Shown: piece after piece, positions 32,740-44,612 of the stretch
Numbering within the stretch: position 1 is the stretch's first letter
How the letters are laid out: each line of letters opens with the position of its first letter
Assembly (NCBI GenBank): GCA_024663395.1
Contig: JANFAH010000004.1
Coordinates: forward strand, 1,612,001-1,676,000
Origin: Pisolithus tinctorius
Lineage: Eukaryota > Basidiomycota > Agaricomycetes > Boletales > Pisolithaceae
Direction: 5' to 3'
DNA length: 64,000 nucleotides
Position numbers and translations under genes: made by a program
Notes under the pieces: model-generated
Told to the model about the DNA's origin: nothing
What the model saw: only the letters and a program-made list of their open reading frames with translations
Database searches by the model: none

Positions 32740-33073
32740 TATTATTACTGAACCGGAGCGGGTAAGCATAATATTGTGCATGACCCACGGTTCCCGATTA
32801 GGAAGTGCTATCAAAGCGATTTCAAATGTGGTCAACATATGTCGAGGATACTGGCTATTGTTCGTCCACCACATCCCAAGACCGCTTTGCCTTCGGAAAT
32901 GGGTCGAGGTGTGGAATTGGGTTTGACAGATCTGGTGATTCATCTTTTGGGACCCACAAGGTGGTTAAAAGCCACACCCCGTTTCACCCTCACCGCAAAC
33001 AATTCCTCCTCAACAAACCTACTCGCAAGCCCTCGTATACTTGGGATTATCTTGAATCGTGTAATCGTCATCT
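32740..33073. promoter_or_regulatory. Divergent intergenic region FMC1 / RRM protein
   Basis: 334 bp between divergent starts. Open frames cross it on both strands, but none has ATG-led family support. Nothing else is visible. Confidence 0.35.
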
Positions 33074-33951
33074 ATGGCCAGATTCCGCGTCCCAAGTCCA
33101 TCCGCAGACTCGTCAGCTTTTGACTCGACGTCACATGCAGCCACCAATATGCCACCCGCCGTAAGTGTCGCTGCTTCGAAATGGGGTGTTTGTTCTCATC
33201 GTACCTTGGTACCAGAAAAAAGTCACGCAGAAACCCGTAAAGATTAAGAAGGCTTTAGACGGCCTTGGACGGGCACGGGCTAATGCAGGCAAAGCTAGAA
33301 ATGCCACAAGCGCTGCATATAAGAAGGCACAGAAACAAGTCAACCACCAACAGATCACCTGGACTTACGTATTCGTCGGCAACGTACGTTCGGTGTTGCC
33401 ACACTTATTTTCACGTTGATCCAAACGAACTCGATTAGATTGATCCAGGGGTTGACGAGTTTGCCCTCAAAGAGCACTTCAAAAATTGCGGCGACGTCAT
33501 CTCTGCACATATCAGGTGCAGCGGCGGGATAGCGATGACGGTAAAACCACAGCCAGACTACTACAAAAATCACAAAGTTCGCCAGTATGGCGTCGTGACT
33601 TTCTCCGATAAGAAGGCTGTCCGGAACGCCATACAGTTGAATGGCTCACAACTGGGGGGGTGTGAGATTGTGGTAAGCCAGCTTCTGCTATTCTACCTCC
33701 CGCTTCTAATCCCACTTCTTATCAAGGTCTGTCGAAGTGCTGGTGACCTCCCTGAAGTGAGGGAGAAAGTCCAGCAACGACTGGATGACTTTCGAGCAAG
33801 GAATGGGTTTGGCGACGCTCGCCGGGCCCGTAGGTATGGAGTTAGGCCACTAAACTCCGAGCCGACTATCTTGCTGGACCACGATGCCATGCAGAATGAG
33901 AACAAGAAATTCAAATTATTCGGGTTTTCTGTTCCCTTCGGCATCATGTGA
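33074..33951 (+). CDS. Single-RRM RNA-binding protein
   Basis: Four exons give roughly 230 aa. The first exon encodes MARFRVPSPSADSSAFDSTS and ends at a GTAAGT donor. A basic stretch (KKVTQKPVKIKKALDG) follows. The RRM has RNP2 as TYVFVGNI, then VDEFALKEHFKNCGDVISAH, an inserted segment around IAMTVKPQPDYYKNH, and RNP1-like VRQYGVVTFSDKKAVRNAI. The C-terminus holds EVREKVQQRLDDFRARNGFG and ends KLFGFSVPFGIM, stop TGA at 33949-33951. RNP1 lacks one of the usual aromatics. I do not recognise a specific orthologue; nucleolar and ribosome-biogenesis factors have similar basic-RRM layouts. Confidence 0.65.
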
Positions 33952-34392
33952 TGATGATAGCTGCCTGGTTTCTGTTTTATGCGCCCTCCAGACATACTAT
34001 CCTGTATTCTATCTCCTATGCACCGATCTACGCCCATAACTGTATGGTTAATATGCTCGGATCCCTGTTTTCGTCGCGTGTGATGGTGACATCAAGCGCG
34101 TGCAGCCGGCTCGTCGCTTCCAGTGACCCTTTAAAATAAGTTTGGCAGCGATCCCTCATTGAGTGCCAAGTCCCAACTACCAGGCCAACGTGCTTGGTCA
34201 CAGCTCTACCCGTCGTCCAGTTCCGTGCATGGAATTGGCTTCACCTCAACTCTTCTCACTTACTTTCAGGTAAGAAGCCGCCTTATCTGGTGTTTCTTTC
34301 CACCGTTAGATGCATGTGAGAGCTAAGCCCAATCTGCGTGGCTCCAAGGTTTACTGGTAGTCCTGGTCTTTAACCGCCACTCTCTCGAAAAG
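33952..34392. other. Intergenic, RRM gene / degenerate DEAD-box gene
   Basis: 441 bp between tandem genes. No supported gene, repeat or RNA is seen. Confidence 0.5.
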
Positions 34393-37300
34393 ATGGCGAA
34401 AAACGGTGCTCTAAACCCATCCTCCACACCTTTCTTCCCTGGTAGCATGCGAGTCAGTGAAGACGATGGCCCGAGCGGGTTCGGTTCTGGTGTTCCCACA
34501 CTAGGTGAGGAGGGAATGGCATCTTCTCCAGCTCTTCCGCCTCCTGCCGAGAACAAACTTGCACGGTCGTCGCCAAGTCCGGCTCTCGATCACGGTGGCT
34601 TTGTCCGCCAGTCCGACATGCGCTCCCAGCTATCGCCCACTCCCGTCGATTCCTCATCGGTCTCACATCGAGTGGAGCAGGATAGACCGTACTTTTTTCG
34701 CACCCGAGACCTAAGCGTGGTTGGAAGTTTGGAGGCTTTGCCTGAGGGTGATGACATGCCGGGGCCGCTCACGACGGACGACCGTGCACCTACACCGGCA
34801 GATTCCTCACCGTTTTTCTCGGCGCTTACCTACCACTCACGGGGTCGCATCTCAACGACCCCCGTGAACATCTTGAAGCCTCCCTCACGGTCGTCGTCAT
34901 TTAATACGAATGGTCCTTTCATGTCGTCGTCCCCGGTGTCTTCGCTAGATTCTGGAAGCCATTTCGCCCCCAGCACTGACTTCTCACTCGGACTGGAGGC
35001 GCAGCTCAAAATTTCGCCTCTTATCCAGGATCTTATAGACCGTCTCATGCGCTGTGAGCTTACGACCCAGGAAGTACAAAGAGAGCTTCGGGACGTGCAC
35101 CGCAAACTCGATTTCCTTGTTGAGCGTTCTTTGAACGGCCCGTTTCAGACGACTAATACCCAACCCGAGTTCAAAGATCCTTTCGCACCAACGGCTACTA
35201 GTCAACCCAGCTCTATGGTGAATATACCCAGACCATCGCTCAGCGCTAATATCGCTCCAAACCAATCCCCGCCTTCGGATGATATCACACAGATATCCCA
35301 GCGCCTGAACACTTTGACTACCTCCGTTGGTCAAATTTTGGCTCTCCAGACTCAACAGCACATACAAAATACCACCTCGCTCGGACGAGTCACACCGCAT
35401 ACCCCTGATATCCCTGCGAATCAAGCATTTCACGCTGGCATAGGTTCAAATCCAGCGCTACTTGGACATGGAATTCCAAACAGACCAGATTTACGACCCT
35501 CATCTCGCCCTCCCAACCCTCCCATACGCACCTGGTCAGCGGGTAACCTCGATCTTCCTCCGCGAATGGACAGCATAGCTGCAGTTGGTCGTGTTGAACC
35601 TCCGCGTGACAAGCGCCGTTCCGTCACTGGAAGCGTGATGCGTCGCGAGTCCGTTGGGGTGCGTAGGTTCACACCGTTATGAGCAAGTCTAACCGATTAG
35701 AATCAGATAATCGATAATCAAGGAAATGATTGGTCGGGTAGTGGATCACGCGAGAGTGGACCATTGATATCCAAGTGGGAGCATCTGAATCTCGCCCCCG
35801 ACTTGCTTCTTTCTCTCAGCAAATTTGGGTCAGTACCGATCCACTGCCCTCAAGTGTTTACAAGCACGTGCTAATTGGTTTTGTGGCTATCAGCGTCGGA
35901 CCACCCAATAAGATTCAGCAGCGGGCTCTGCCTTTCCTCTTGCGTGGCGCCGATATTATCGCACAAGCGCCTCCGACGCAGGAGCGAATAGCCGCATACG
36001 TCATCCCAGCCATCCAAGCTGCCTTGGTCAACAGTATAGGTCGTCCTCCCAACAGAGGGCCACTTGCTGTGATTGTTTCAACAACTGTGGACCAGGCAAC
36101 TCAAGCTCAGCGCATGATCCGAGATCTTGGTGGGCCTATTGGTATTCGGTCTGCTTTGGGTGTGGGAGCGTCGACAAACGCGAACGACCTCTCTCAAGAA
36201 CTTCGTCTTTTACAACAGAACATACCCCACATCATATGTGGCACGCCGCAGAAACTCCATGCGCTCTTCACGTCGTCAGGGGGACTGCCGGGTTCAGAGG
36301 TCCGCTTTCTCGTACTTGATGAGGTGGATCAGCTCATCGCGCGCAATATGCACGACTTTGTGTTTAACATTGTCAAGCTACTTCCACCGCCCAGATCTCG
36401 ACCCCTGGGCACTGCTTCTGCTTCAGTTGCCAATGGTAGTAATCAGCCTCCCTTCGGCTCTTTTGATGCCGGTAGTGCAGGCTCTGCCAGCACTGGTCGC
36501 AGATTTTCCGCTGTCACACCTCCTGCCAACGATCTGGGGACGAGTCCAGCGATCGAACGCCAGACTGCTCTATTCTCGAATACAGTCCCTCAAGATGTCC
36601 TAAATCTTGCTACTGCTATCCAGCTGCGAGAGCCTGTCCGTGTGCTGGTTCGCCGGGATGGCAATGTTGCAAGTGCAGATACTAACCAAGGATCCCGTGG
36701 GTTGCGGCAATTCTACCTTTACCTGGCTTTTACAGCTGGTGGACGGGGCGATGCAATTCCGATGGGTGGTGGACATGGGATCATTGGCTCGGGTCGCGGT
36801 ACATCTAGCGCTGAAAGTGCCCAGGCTCGCCAATGGAAACTTGACGCGTTGGCTGACATTTTTGATGACGTCGAGATTGGCCAGGCTATCGTCCATGTCA
36901 GTGGTGGGAACGCTTTGGATGCAGTTGTTCATAAACTGGGGAGCCGCGGACTGGAAGCAATTCCACTGGTGAGTGGTACCTGGGTGTCATCACAGTCTAA
37001 CTAATGCAAGCTAATATAGCACGGTGACATGAATGCAGGGGCAAAATTGGCCGCCCTGAACAAGTTCCGAAGCTCCCCGTCATCGATTATGAGGCAGTCC
37101 GTTAAGGTATTGGTAGTGAATGATGTCCAAGTCAAGATACCTGAGGTCTCCCACGTACCTCTCATCATCAATTACGGTAAACATTTCTTGCAGCCTAAGT
37201 AACTATCGTGGTGACGGGTTATTTCCCAGATCTCCCAAAGGCAGTGGAGGAGTATGCCCATCGGTATGGACTTGCGTGCATGTCTTCCCCCGGCTTTCCT

Positions 37301-37578
37301 GATAGCATCGGTTTCAGCGTCGCACCCGCCATAGCGTCCAACTATTCTCGCGCAGGTGTCATCATCAACTTCGTGACCGCAACCGGAGGAGACGTCGAGA
37401 TGCTCCGTTCGATCGAGTGTTTCTACAAGTAAGCATTTGTTCAGTTAAGACAGAGCCTTACTGACTCACTATGTTAAGGATTAAATGCGTACGATAATTC
37501 ATTTATTTACTTCGTGTTTGTGGTCTGACACATCCCTCACAGCCTGAAGTACCTATGAATCTACGTGATATTGTTTGA
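34393..37578 (+). CDS. Ser/Pro-rich protein ending in a degenerate eIF4A-like DEAD-box helicase
   Basis: Seven exons (34393-35658, 35701-35828, 35894-36968, 37020-37176, 37230-37428, 37479-37488, 37543-37578) give 956 aa. Residues 1-420 are Ser/Pro-rich with a coiled coil (LIQDLIDRLMRCELTTQEVQ). The 42-bp intron at 35659-35700 (GTGCGT donor, CTAAC branch) joins this to WEHLNLAPDLLLSLSKFGVG and a two-RecA-domain helicase fold. Every catalytic motif is altered: motif I reads IIAQAPPTQERIA with no GKT, DEAD is DEVD, SAT is SNT, the ARGID of motif V is QVKIP, and HRxGRxxR is HRYGLAC. The fold ends CPEVPMNLRDIV, like the eIF4A terminus. Exon 6 is only 10 nt. The protein probably cannot hydrolyse ATP; a scaffold or RNA-binding role is inferred. 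Confidence 0.75.
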
Positions 37579-37946
37579 AGATATTCTTGTATCCCTACTC
37601 GCTACGGCCTTCGATATCCACGCACCTCGCTTTGCTTATTCGCCTTTACAAGGCTACTATGTCGACCGCCCTCGGCTTTGCATTCGGCTGTTCAATACCC
37701 ATATATCCGGCGCATTTCAACCCACATCAACACCACTGTTTTAGTATTGACTCCACCTCGGGTTTGAACCAACTCACCTGATCCGTATGTCTCTACCTCA
37801 CTGTATATCAGATTTTTCTTTCGCCTCTTCCTGACTACTATCTACCTTGCGCGCTCTTTTTTTTTTACTTCTGCGATATGCTGTGTTTGGTAAATGTCTT
37901 TTGGCCTTACTCGACTCTCGTTTTTCTCCTGCGGATCCACGTACTT
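37579..37946. other. Intergenic between convergent DEAD-like gene and ELP2
   Basis: About 368 bp, pyrimidine-rich on the plus strand, including a run of T near 37858-37866. It serves as 3' ends for both genes; no gene was seen. Confidence 0.5.
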
Positions 37947-40900
37947 CTAATCTATGTCTACCTGGACAGTCATTATCTTCAATGTACCATCTTCACTGCA
38001 GGACGCGAGTTGCTTGATGTGATCATGCTCAGTCGAGTGCCAGGCAAGCTTGTGTATATGGTCGACGTGAGCAGTTCTTAGATAACATCAGGATAAGTGG
38101 TCGTGGATCTAGCACTGTTACCCAGAACTTACCCTCTGCCTACTACAAATGTAAGCTCCCATATGTCAGGACCCGACTTTGAACCTGAGTAGATGAAAAT
38201 CTCTCCAGTCTCAAGGCCGACAGCAAGGAGTTGCCTGTCAATGGTGCTCAACAGATGGGCATTATTCTGACTTGCTCTTCTTCCTCACCTCAAGTTATCC
38301 ATGGAGCAAAAGGCAACTGCAGTCGCAGCCTCTTTGAACTTCAAAGTGGCAAGTGCCGGCCAACGATCAGACGTAGCCTTGGGTGCCCAGATTTTAACCT
38401 AACAGAGTCTGGTGAGCAAGAAGGAAGTCCCTCTCGGTGCGGTACGTACTGTCTTGTCCCTGGATGCGGTGGCAAAGATGTCACCTTCACTGCTCCAAGC
38501 ACAATCCCAGATAATACGAGCATGCGATTTGTCCATCGCGACCGAAACATATCCTGTTTGCCATTCCCAGTATTGGGAGACTAATCAGGTAAAAATCTTT
38601 ATAGTATACGTCGCTCTCACCGTTGTCTTTTCTCACAAATGCCCTCCATGTCCGATCGCGGCTCACAGTCACGATGTATTTATCGTCAAGACTGAAAGCG
38701 ATTCGTGTGACGGTCAACGTGTGTCCCTCGAGTGGCGAACCGAACGATTGATATGTTGAAGCCGAATAGAGCCGCACCACGGCGTGCTGAGGAGATGATG
38801 CACGGCAAGCTGTGGCAATTAACTCATGTGAATGAGAGGATGCTATTGTGATGGACTGGAAAGCGATTAGTTGGGGAACATCACGTGCAAGGGTGAAAGA
38901 TCCCCTACCTCGTATCCGTGGCCAAAGACCTTTTCTACCTCTGGCCAAAGCGTAGTAGCTGCGAGTTCACCCTCGAAAGGTCGCCTACCTGACCTCGTCG
39001 AATCCACGCGTGGTGGTGCTGTAAAACCCCAATTAAAAATAAAAATTCACCTGGTCTGTCAACATCCTACCATCGCTAGTCGCTTTGTTGGACAGCCCTA
39101 AAGGTGGAACGCTGGCTGCGACTGGACGATTTTGCTAAAAGCTACGTCAGCTGACGAGCAACGTAACTCGGAACCACCCACCTCGCTTTCAACCACCCCG
39201 TCCACACCCAGAGACTTGACCGTCTCTACAAAAGTACCAGGAGCTTCGAATATCCGTACAACCTTTTCATCTGCGACACTGGCGAACGTCCATGGACCAA
39301 GCCAGGTAACCCCAACCAGATCATATCCGTGTACCTGTGGACGGGCTACCTCGTGCCAGACCTTACGAGATGGGCAGGGTAGAGCACCGTGTATGCGAGT
39401 CGTTTGGTCCAAGCTGGCACATGTGGTCGTAAGCGACATAATGACCCCTCGGAGACAGAAAACCTACCCGACGGATATGAGGTACTCCCCCGCAGGACTC
39501 CAGGCAACGTCTTTTACAGGACCCCTGTGTCCTCCTATCGCACCGACTTCCCTCCACTCATCTTCAATACCTGTATTCATTCGAACAGATCGCCAACGTC
39601 TCCATCCACCACTCCACCCCCACGCCATTGCCTCGTCTCCCTGGCTTGTATGTGCCCAGATGCCGCCGACAAACCCTCCCAAACGCTGACCACCAACATC
39701 ACCGAAGCGCTGGCGATTTATCCATATGGACGGTGCTGCAGGACTGTTTGACGAAGAAGTGATGAGGGTGTCACTCGGGGACCACAATATCAAAGATGAG
39801 TCTGTAGAAGTCGATAGCAAGGTTGGCGGTGGTAAATAGTTTCCGGTGCTGGTCTGTTGAGAGGCCCATGATAACGATGTCACGCCCGCTTCATGGCCTA
39901 TGAGTAGTGCGTCGAAAGTGATAGTATATTGCTGGACACTTTGGCCACGTCTCAGTGGTCCGTAGTCTCGGGAATAACGATGTTCTCACCCGGTGTCTTG
40001 GAATTTAATACTGATAATATGTCGCTTGAGGGTGATCTGCCGCCCACCTTCTTCGCCCTCAGTAGGATCTGCGAGGGACGCTTCGAAAGCGTCAAGGAGC
40101 TCATCTGTCGAGCCACTGTCATTTACGTGATGATCATTGATGCTGGACGCAGATTTCACTAAAGGTTCGATGTTCCACAATCGGATAGTACCATCCTGTG
40201 AACCAGACGCAAGTACGAGCGGATCGTCGTTGGCTGCTCCATCCGATGACAAAGGTGAACGGAAAGCGAGGGCTCGCACCCAGTCCTCATGACCAGGAAG
40301 GGTAGCTGAGCGAACGAACTACAAGGCACGAGCGAACTCGGGATATGCTATAATAGCAAGGATAGTTGACACGTACAAGATTTTCCGACCGTGTCCAAAT
40401 ATTCACGTTCCTGTCAGTGCCCCCGATGGCAAGAATGATTGCTTGAATGACAGTGTCAGAGCACGGTGATCCATACAGGCAACGAAGACCATACCTTTTG
40501 AGTGCGGTAACATAGTCATTACAACGGCAAGCGGATATCGACCTGACAAAGAAATGGTTTGACATTCCTCGAGTTCATCTGTAACGTATCTCTGTTAATA
40601 TCGCCTTGTGCGATACAGGAGTAGGGATTCGACCTCTCTCAGCTCCTTGTCTGATGTCCCAGATTTTCACCGAGGAGTCTGAACTGCCCGTCGCCACGAG
40701 GTTGTCGCATACAGCAAGAGCAGAAATAGGTCTACTATGCGCTTGAATGGCGACTGTACACATCCACTGTCACGGGAACACTAATTAGCAAAAAGAATGG
40801 GAAAGGAACGTCTACAGAGGCGAACCCTTCCCTCAGCCCGGTGCCATGCCCGGACTGCACCTTTGTCGTCTGCACTGAGGAAGAAATCGTTTCGAAGGAA

Positions 40901-41160
40901 CCGCAGGCAAGTCACAGTACCCTCGTGGCCCGGAAGCGTCTCGTGCACGCCATTATCATTCGCGTCCTGTAAAGAAGCACAAGTACACTAGTACGCAGAT
41001 GCAATAAAGCCTAGGAAGGACCCACGTCGATGTCCCAAAACGCAACGAGAGAACCAGTTGCGAAGACTACAGTAGTCGAATCCGGTGACAATGCCGCTGC
41101 ATGACTGAAGCGGTTGGTGGCCGCAGAGATGTACGCAGGAATTACTTGTAACTTGGTCAT
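37947..41160 (-). CDS. ELP2: Elongator subunit Elp2 (tandem WD40 propellers)
   Basis: Elp2 is the WD40 scaffold of the Elongator complex, which modifies wobble uridines of tRNAs. About a dozen exons give roughly 860 aa. It starts MTKLQVIPAYISAATNRFSH. Repeats include SLVAFWDID, FFLSADDKGAVRAWHRAEG, NLVATGSSDSSVKIWDI, AIGGTDRNVNIWTRSE, GHEDWVRALAFRSPLSS, LVLASGSQDGTIRLWNIEP, FDALLIGHEAGVTSLSWASQ, GHTLTVTRIAFSLDDKYIVT and IIWDCAWSSEGDIFATASRD. The marker VPPLGLSNKA and the segment LWPEVEKVFGHGYE are typical of Elp2. The C-terminal repeats LLAVGLETGEIFIYSG, then HVDHIHKLAWHSTE, end near VDID. Several exon edges were set by phase and family fit. The final stop (37949-37947) is the least certain. 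Confidence 0.9.
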
Positions 41161-41266
41161 CTCAATTAATGCTTCACCCTTTCACAAATTCTTGGATGGT
41201 ATTGATTTTATCTGATCACGTGCAATATGTTACGGGCATTACACTTCTACTGCTTAACTCGTCCCG

Positions 41267-42254
41267 TCACTGAGGAATAGCAAGCCCAGCCTTCACAGCA
41301 GGACGTTCAGCGATACGATCCACCCAAGCCTGAATACCCATCATCAGACATACGGTGATAGACTTCTCGGTAAGCCACTCACTTTCACGTTCGGGAAGGC
41401 GTCCAAGTCGATGCCAGCTCCCTCATGAAGCCTCACCCTTTGCGCAATGGAATATCAGAGATGGGTACTCACGACAACTCGAGGGTCTTACCAAGGGAAG
41501 GCGTTGAGATCGGCGATGGTTAACTTTCCCCTTCCAGGACCAACCAGGTAATCACGTCCTTCGAGGCGAATGTTCAGCACACCATAGAGGCGGGCAGTCT
41601 CTTCAGTATAGCCTGTATATTGAACATGAGCCATCAAAGCGCCAGAACCAACTTGCCAGCATACGTTGCTTGCCATAAGGTATATCCACAGGAGCAACTT
41701 GCCTAAAGTGGCGGGCTGCGTAGCGATCGTGGATAAGCTGGGGAGTCAGTGCGTGAAGGGCCGGCTATACATACCCTGTCCTTGCATGGGACCGATTCCT
41801 CCATGCTGGGTCATCAATGTTAGGCGTTGGAGACCGGTGCAAAAGCATTGGTCTCACAGCAAAAAAGATCCACTGCAACAGTTCGCTCTCCTCGTCGCTT
41901 CCGGCGGGGAACGTGAAGCGACCTTCCAAGTCGTACTTACGAACGAGATAGAGCAAGATTGCCCCGCTCTCGAAGACGGTGAAAGGGGTAGGTTTGTGAG
42001 AGCGATCGACCAGGACGGGGATGCGGCCATTTGGGTTAAGAGCGATAAACCAAGGTTCTTTCTGACGGTTAGTTGACAGCACTATCTCTTCGTAGCTAAG
42101 GAGAATGGGAGACAGCACACGGGAAAGGGGTCGGCGAAGCTCACTCATAATCGATGACGTTTGTGCCGTAGGCTGCCTTGAGTTCCTCTAGGACGGTGGA
42201 CACCTTGTGTCCGTTGGGAGTTGGGGCGATATAGACCAAGAGAGGTTTAGCCAT
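41267..42254 (-). CDS. Glutathione S-transferase, Ure2p-like
   Basis: Six exons give about 235 aa. The thioredoxin-like half reads LLVYIAPTPNGHKVSTVLEE, then KEPWFIALNPNGRIPVLVDR, then FTVFESGAILLYLVRKYD. The ESGAI glutathione-binding motif is intact. The helical half has HGGIGPMQGQARHFRQVAP, YTEETARLYGVLNIRLEGRD, GRGKLTIADLNAFPWVRLHE and WVDRIAERPAVKAGLAIP. These are the marks of fungal Ure2p/GTT-type enzymes that detoxify electrophiles. The splice at GQ|ARHF was placed by phase and family fit, since nearer acceptors give stops. The promoter toward 42530 is short and separate from PET191. Confidence 0.88.
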
Positions 42255-42536
42255 GGTGCTAATCCGTGTGTGCGTGCGAGTGAAAGGAGGGGGCAACCTG
42301 GGACGGATGGATTGCAGGTGAGAGGGGATCTTATATATGATACACATGCCAGGTAGCTTTGTCATTTCTCGCGCTAGTGGGGAGTAAATGATGGGATCCA
42401 ACTGCGTCACCGGTGTTGGTGTGTAATCAGCTTACGAGGGGGCGGTTCGTCTGCTCCCTCCTTAGTTTCTCTGCACCCATGCCCACCGTGTTTCCCCGAA
42501 ACCTCTTTCTCATATCCAGCTGTAGTAGTACTAGCA

Positions 42537-42752
42537 TCAGTCAATGTTCATTCGGCAGGTAGTAGAGGAGAAACGGACCATGTTCCGCTTGCATTCGAAG
42601 GTGGCCTTGCGCAGGTTCTGGCAAGGCTGTGGTAGTTCGTCTGTGTGATGTTTCAGACAGTCGGATGGGAGTCGCCCGTCCTTCTGGACGCAGTCGGACT
42701 CGAGCAGACAGGTTTTGAGTGCTCTGAGTAGTGCGTCGCACGACGAGGACAT
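42537..42752 (-). CDS. PET191: Pet191 / COA5 cytochrome c oxidase assembly protein
   Basis: Pet191 is a small twin-CxnC protein of the mitochondrial intermembrane space needed to assemble complex IV. One intronless exon gives 71 aa: MSSSCDALLRALKTCLLESD, CVQKDGRLPSDCLKHHTDEL, PQPCQNLRKATFECKRNMVR and FSSTTCRMNID. The cysteine spacing and the SSSCxALxxALxxCLxxSxC start match Pet191. The ATG (42752) is 58 bp from the divergent IBA57 ATG. Longer overlapping frames on both strands are shadows. Confidence 0.92.
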   Translation of the reverse strand: MSSSCDALLRALKTCLLESDCVQKDGRLPSDCLKHHTDELPQPCQNLRKATFECKRNMVRFSSTTCRMNID

Positions 42753-42810
42753 GGTGGCACAAGTTGGCGGGAGACAAGACTGCTTGTTGTCGCCAACCAC
42801 GCTACTCCGC
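42753..42810. promoter_or_regulatory. 58-bp bidirectional promoter region PET191 / IBA57
   Basis: Only 58 bp lie between divergent start codons of two mitochondrial assembly factors. The 5' leaders must be very short or the transcripts overlap. No recognisable TATA box. Confidence 0.45.
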
Positions 42811-44096
42811 ATGGCCCATCCATTGCGTCCCCTCCGACTCCTCCGCACGACACCCTCCGTCGCACCTGTCCCCCATCGCACCGTCCTTTCAGTCTCTGGC
42901 TCAGACGCGACAACCTTTCTCGACGGCCTCCTCGCAACGTCCCTCAAAGGCAAGCAGTCCTACAGCGCATTCCTGCACGCTCAGGTATTCACATCTTCCA
43001 CCGTCGCCGTACGCCGCTGATACTACTTACATCGTAGGGTCGTGTCATCTACGACGTATTCTTATACACCCCTCTGTCCCAGTCCGCCCCTACATACCTC
43101 ATCGAACACGACGCGTCCCCTTCCGAATCACAACCATTACTCGACATCCTCAAACGCTACGTCTTGCGTTCAAAAGTCCGCATCCGGGACGTCTCCCAGG
43201 AGTGGGACATTTGGGCCGCATGGGGTCATGACCATGGGGCGGACGAACGACGTGAATGGGCCTGGGCGAGGAGCGGCGCCGTAGAGCCCGTCTGGTCGAA
43301 GACGACGACTTGGCCGTGGGGCACCGAACCCGGCGTGATAATCGATCGAAGAGCACCCGGCATGGGCAGACGCATGATCGTGCCCAAGGGTGAAAAGCGT
43401 GCGTGCCCATAGGTCTCCTTGCTGTAATGCCCCCCCCTAACTATAGCTTATGTACAGCGCGCGACACATCAACGCACGACACCCTCGGAAGCGATGCATA
43501 CCTCCTGCACAGAATACTGCATGGTGTACCCGAAGGTAACATCGACATTCCGCCTTTGCACGCCTTTCCGATCGAGTCCAACCTTGACATGATGGGCGGC
43601 GGTTCGTAGCCATCTTCTTTGCAGTCGCACATTCGTTCTGACAAGTGTTGAAGTGGACTTCCGTAAAGGATGCTACGTTGGACAAGAACTAACGGTGCGG
43701 ACGTACCATACAGGCGTCGTCCGTAAACGCATCCTCCCCACTATCCTCTCTCAATCCTCGCAGTCTGGTGATGCCGTTCTCTCACCCAACCTCATCATTA
43801 AACCTTCCGTGGTCACACCCCCGTCCTCTGACTCTGATCCTGAACCAGCCTCGATTCGCGTTCCTCGGTTGCGCGGCACATCTACTCTCCTTTCTTCTAC
43901 TTTGACACCTTTACTGGGACCGGGTACAGCTGTCGGCCTCGCCCTCCTTCGTCTGGATCACCTCCGTCCAAGTATAGAACTGCATACTGACCACCCAGGC
44001 ACAGCGCCAGAAGAATGTGGACAACGGTGGAAAGTGGAGCCCTGGCGGCCTGACTGGTGGCCTGAACAACCGCCAGAGGAACAGGTGGATGAGTAG
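42811..44096 (+). CDS. IBA57: Iba57 / CAF17-type mitochondrial Fe-S maturation factor
   Basis: Iba57 is a folate-binding, T-protein-like enzyme that works with Isa1/Isa2 to build [4Fe-4S] clusters in mitochondria. Four exons give about 370 aa. The N-terminus [20 protein letters not shown] looks like a presequence and runs into the fold: [38 protein letters not shown] and [13 protein letters not shown]. The signature [20 protein letters not shown], containing the KGCYxGQE motif with the conserved Cys, appears after the last intron. It is preceded by [19 protein letters not shown]. The stop is the TAG at 44094-44096. The function is secure by the signature. Confidence 0.93.
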
Positions 44097-44131
44097 ATAT
44101 TGTAAACAGTGAATGTAGCTAGTCCGAGTTC

Positions 44132-44612
44132 TCAGCCCGACTCAGCCAATACACTCGCAACGATATACTCCCCATCGTGACTGGCAGAAACATGGAGTCT
44201 TGCCGGTGTTGCATCTGGTCCAAGGCTAGTAGTGTACACGAGTGCAGGCTTGAGACCATTCTTGACGTCAAAAGACGTATATGTGAGCTCTTTCCACGTC
44301 GGTCGGAGCGGGTAGAGAGCTTTGTACACTGCTTCCTTGACTGCCCACCTGCGTACACATGTGACGACGGGTGGAAGAACAACAGCAATTTGCGTACCGT
44401 ACACCCAGAAACCGTACGATCGAGTCCAGACCTCGTTCATTCGCCGTAGATGTCCCGCCGCCGTTCCCAGGCTGGCTTGTCAGCGCGCGAAAAGCGTCTA
44501 GTTCGACTGGACTGAGTATGCGCGAGGGGAGCTTGGACAGGCCACGTCGTTTGATGAGAGCTACCAGACGGGGGACGTGGAGAATGTCGATGCCTATACC
44601 ATGGACGGGCAT
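44132..44612 (-). CDS. PPT2: Holo-[acyl-carrier-protein] synthase (AcpS-type phosphopantetheinyl transferase)
   Basis: This enzyme attaches the 4'-phosphopantetheine arm of CoA to an acyl carrier protein. In fungi the small AcpS type (yeast Ppt2) serves mitochondrial ACP. Two exons joined by an intron with GTACGC donor and TACGCAG acceptor give about 142 aa. It reads MPVHGIGIDILHVPRLVALI with the conserved GIDI Mg-site Asp, LPSRILSPVELDAFRAL, RFLGVRWAVKEAVYKALYPL with the RWAxKEA motif (WAVKEAVYKA), and RLHVSASHDGEYIVASVLAE. It lies in tandem behind GPN3 (117 bp apart) and tail to tail with IBA57, whose stop is 35 bp away. Confidence 0.92.

Noticed and set aside
35775..37004. The DEAD-like ORF as a separate gene starting at 35775
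   Set aside because: Its start is GTG and falls inside the true exon 2 in another frame. The intron 35659-35700 joins it in phase to the upstream ORF.
42653..42953. Long minus-strand ORFs covering PET191 as alternative proteins
   Set aside because: They are frame shadows with TTG or similar starts. The 71-aa frame carries the Pet191 cysteine pattern.
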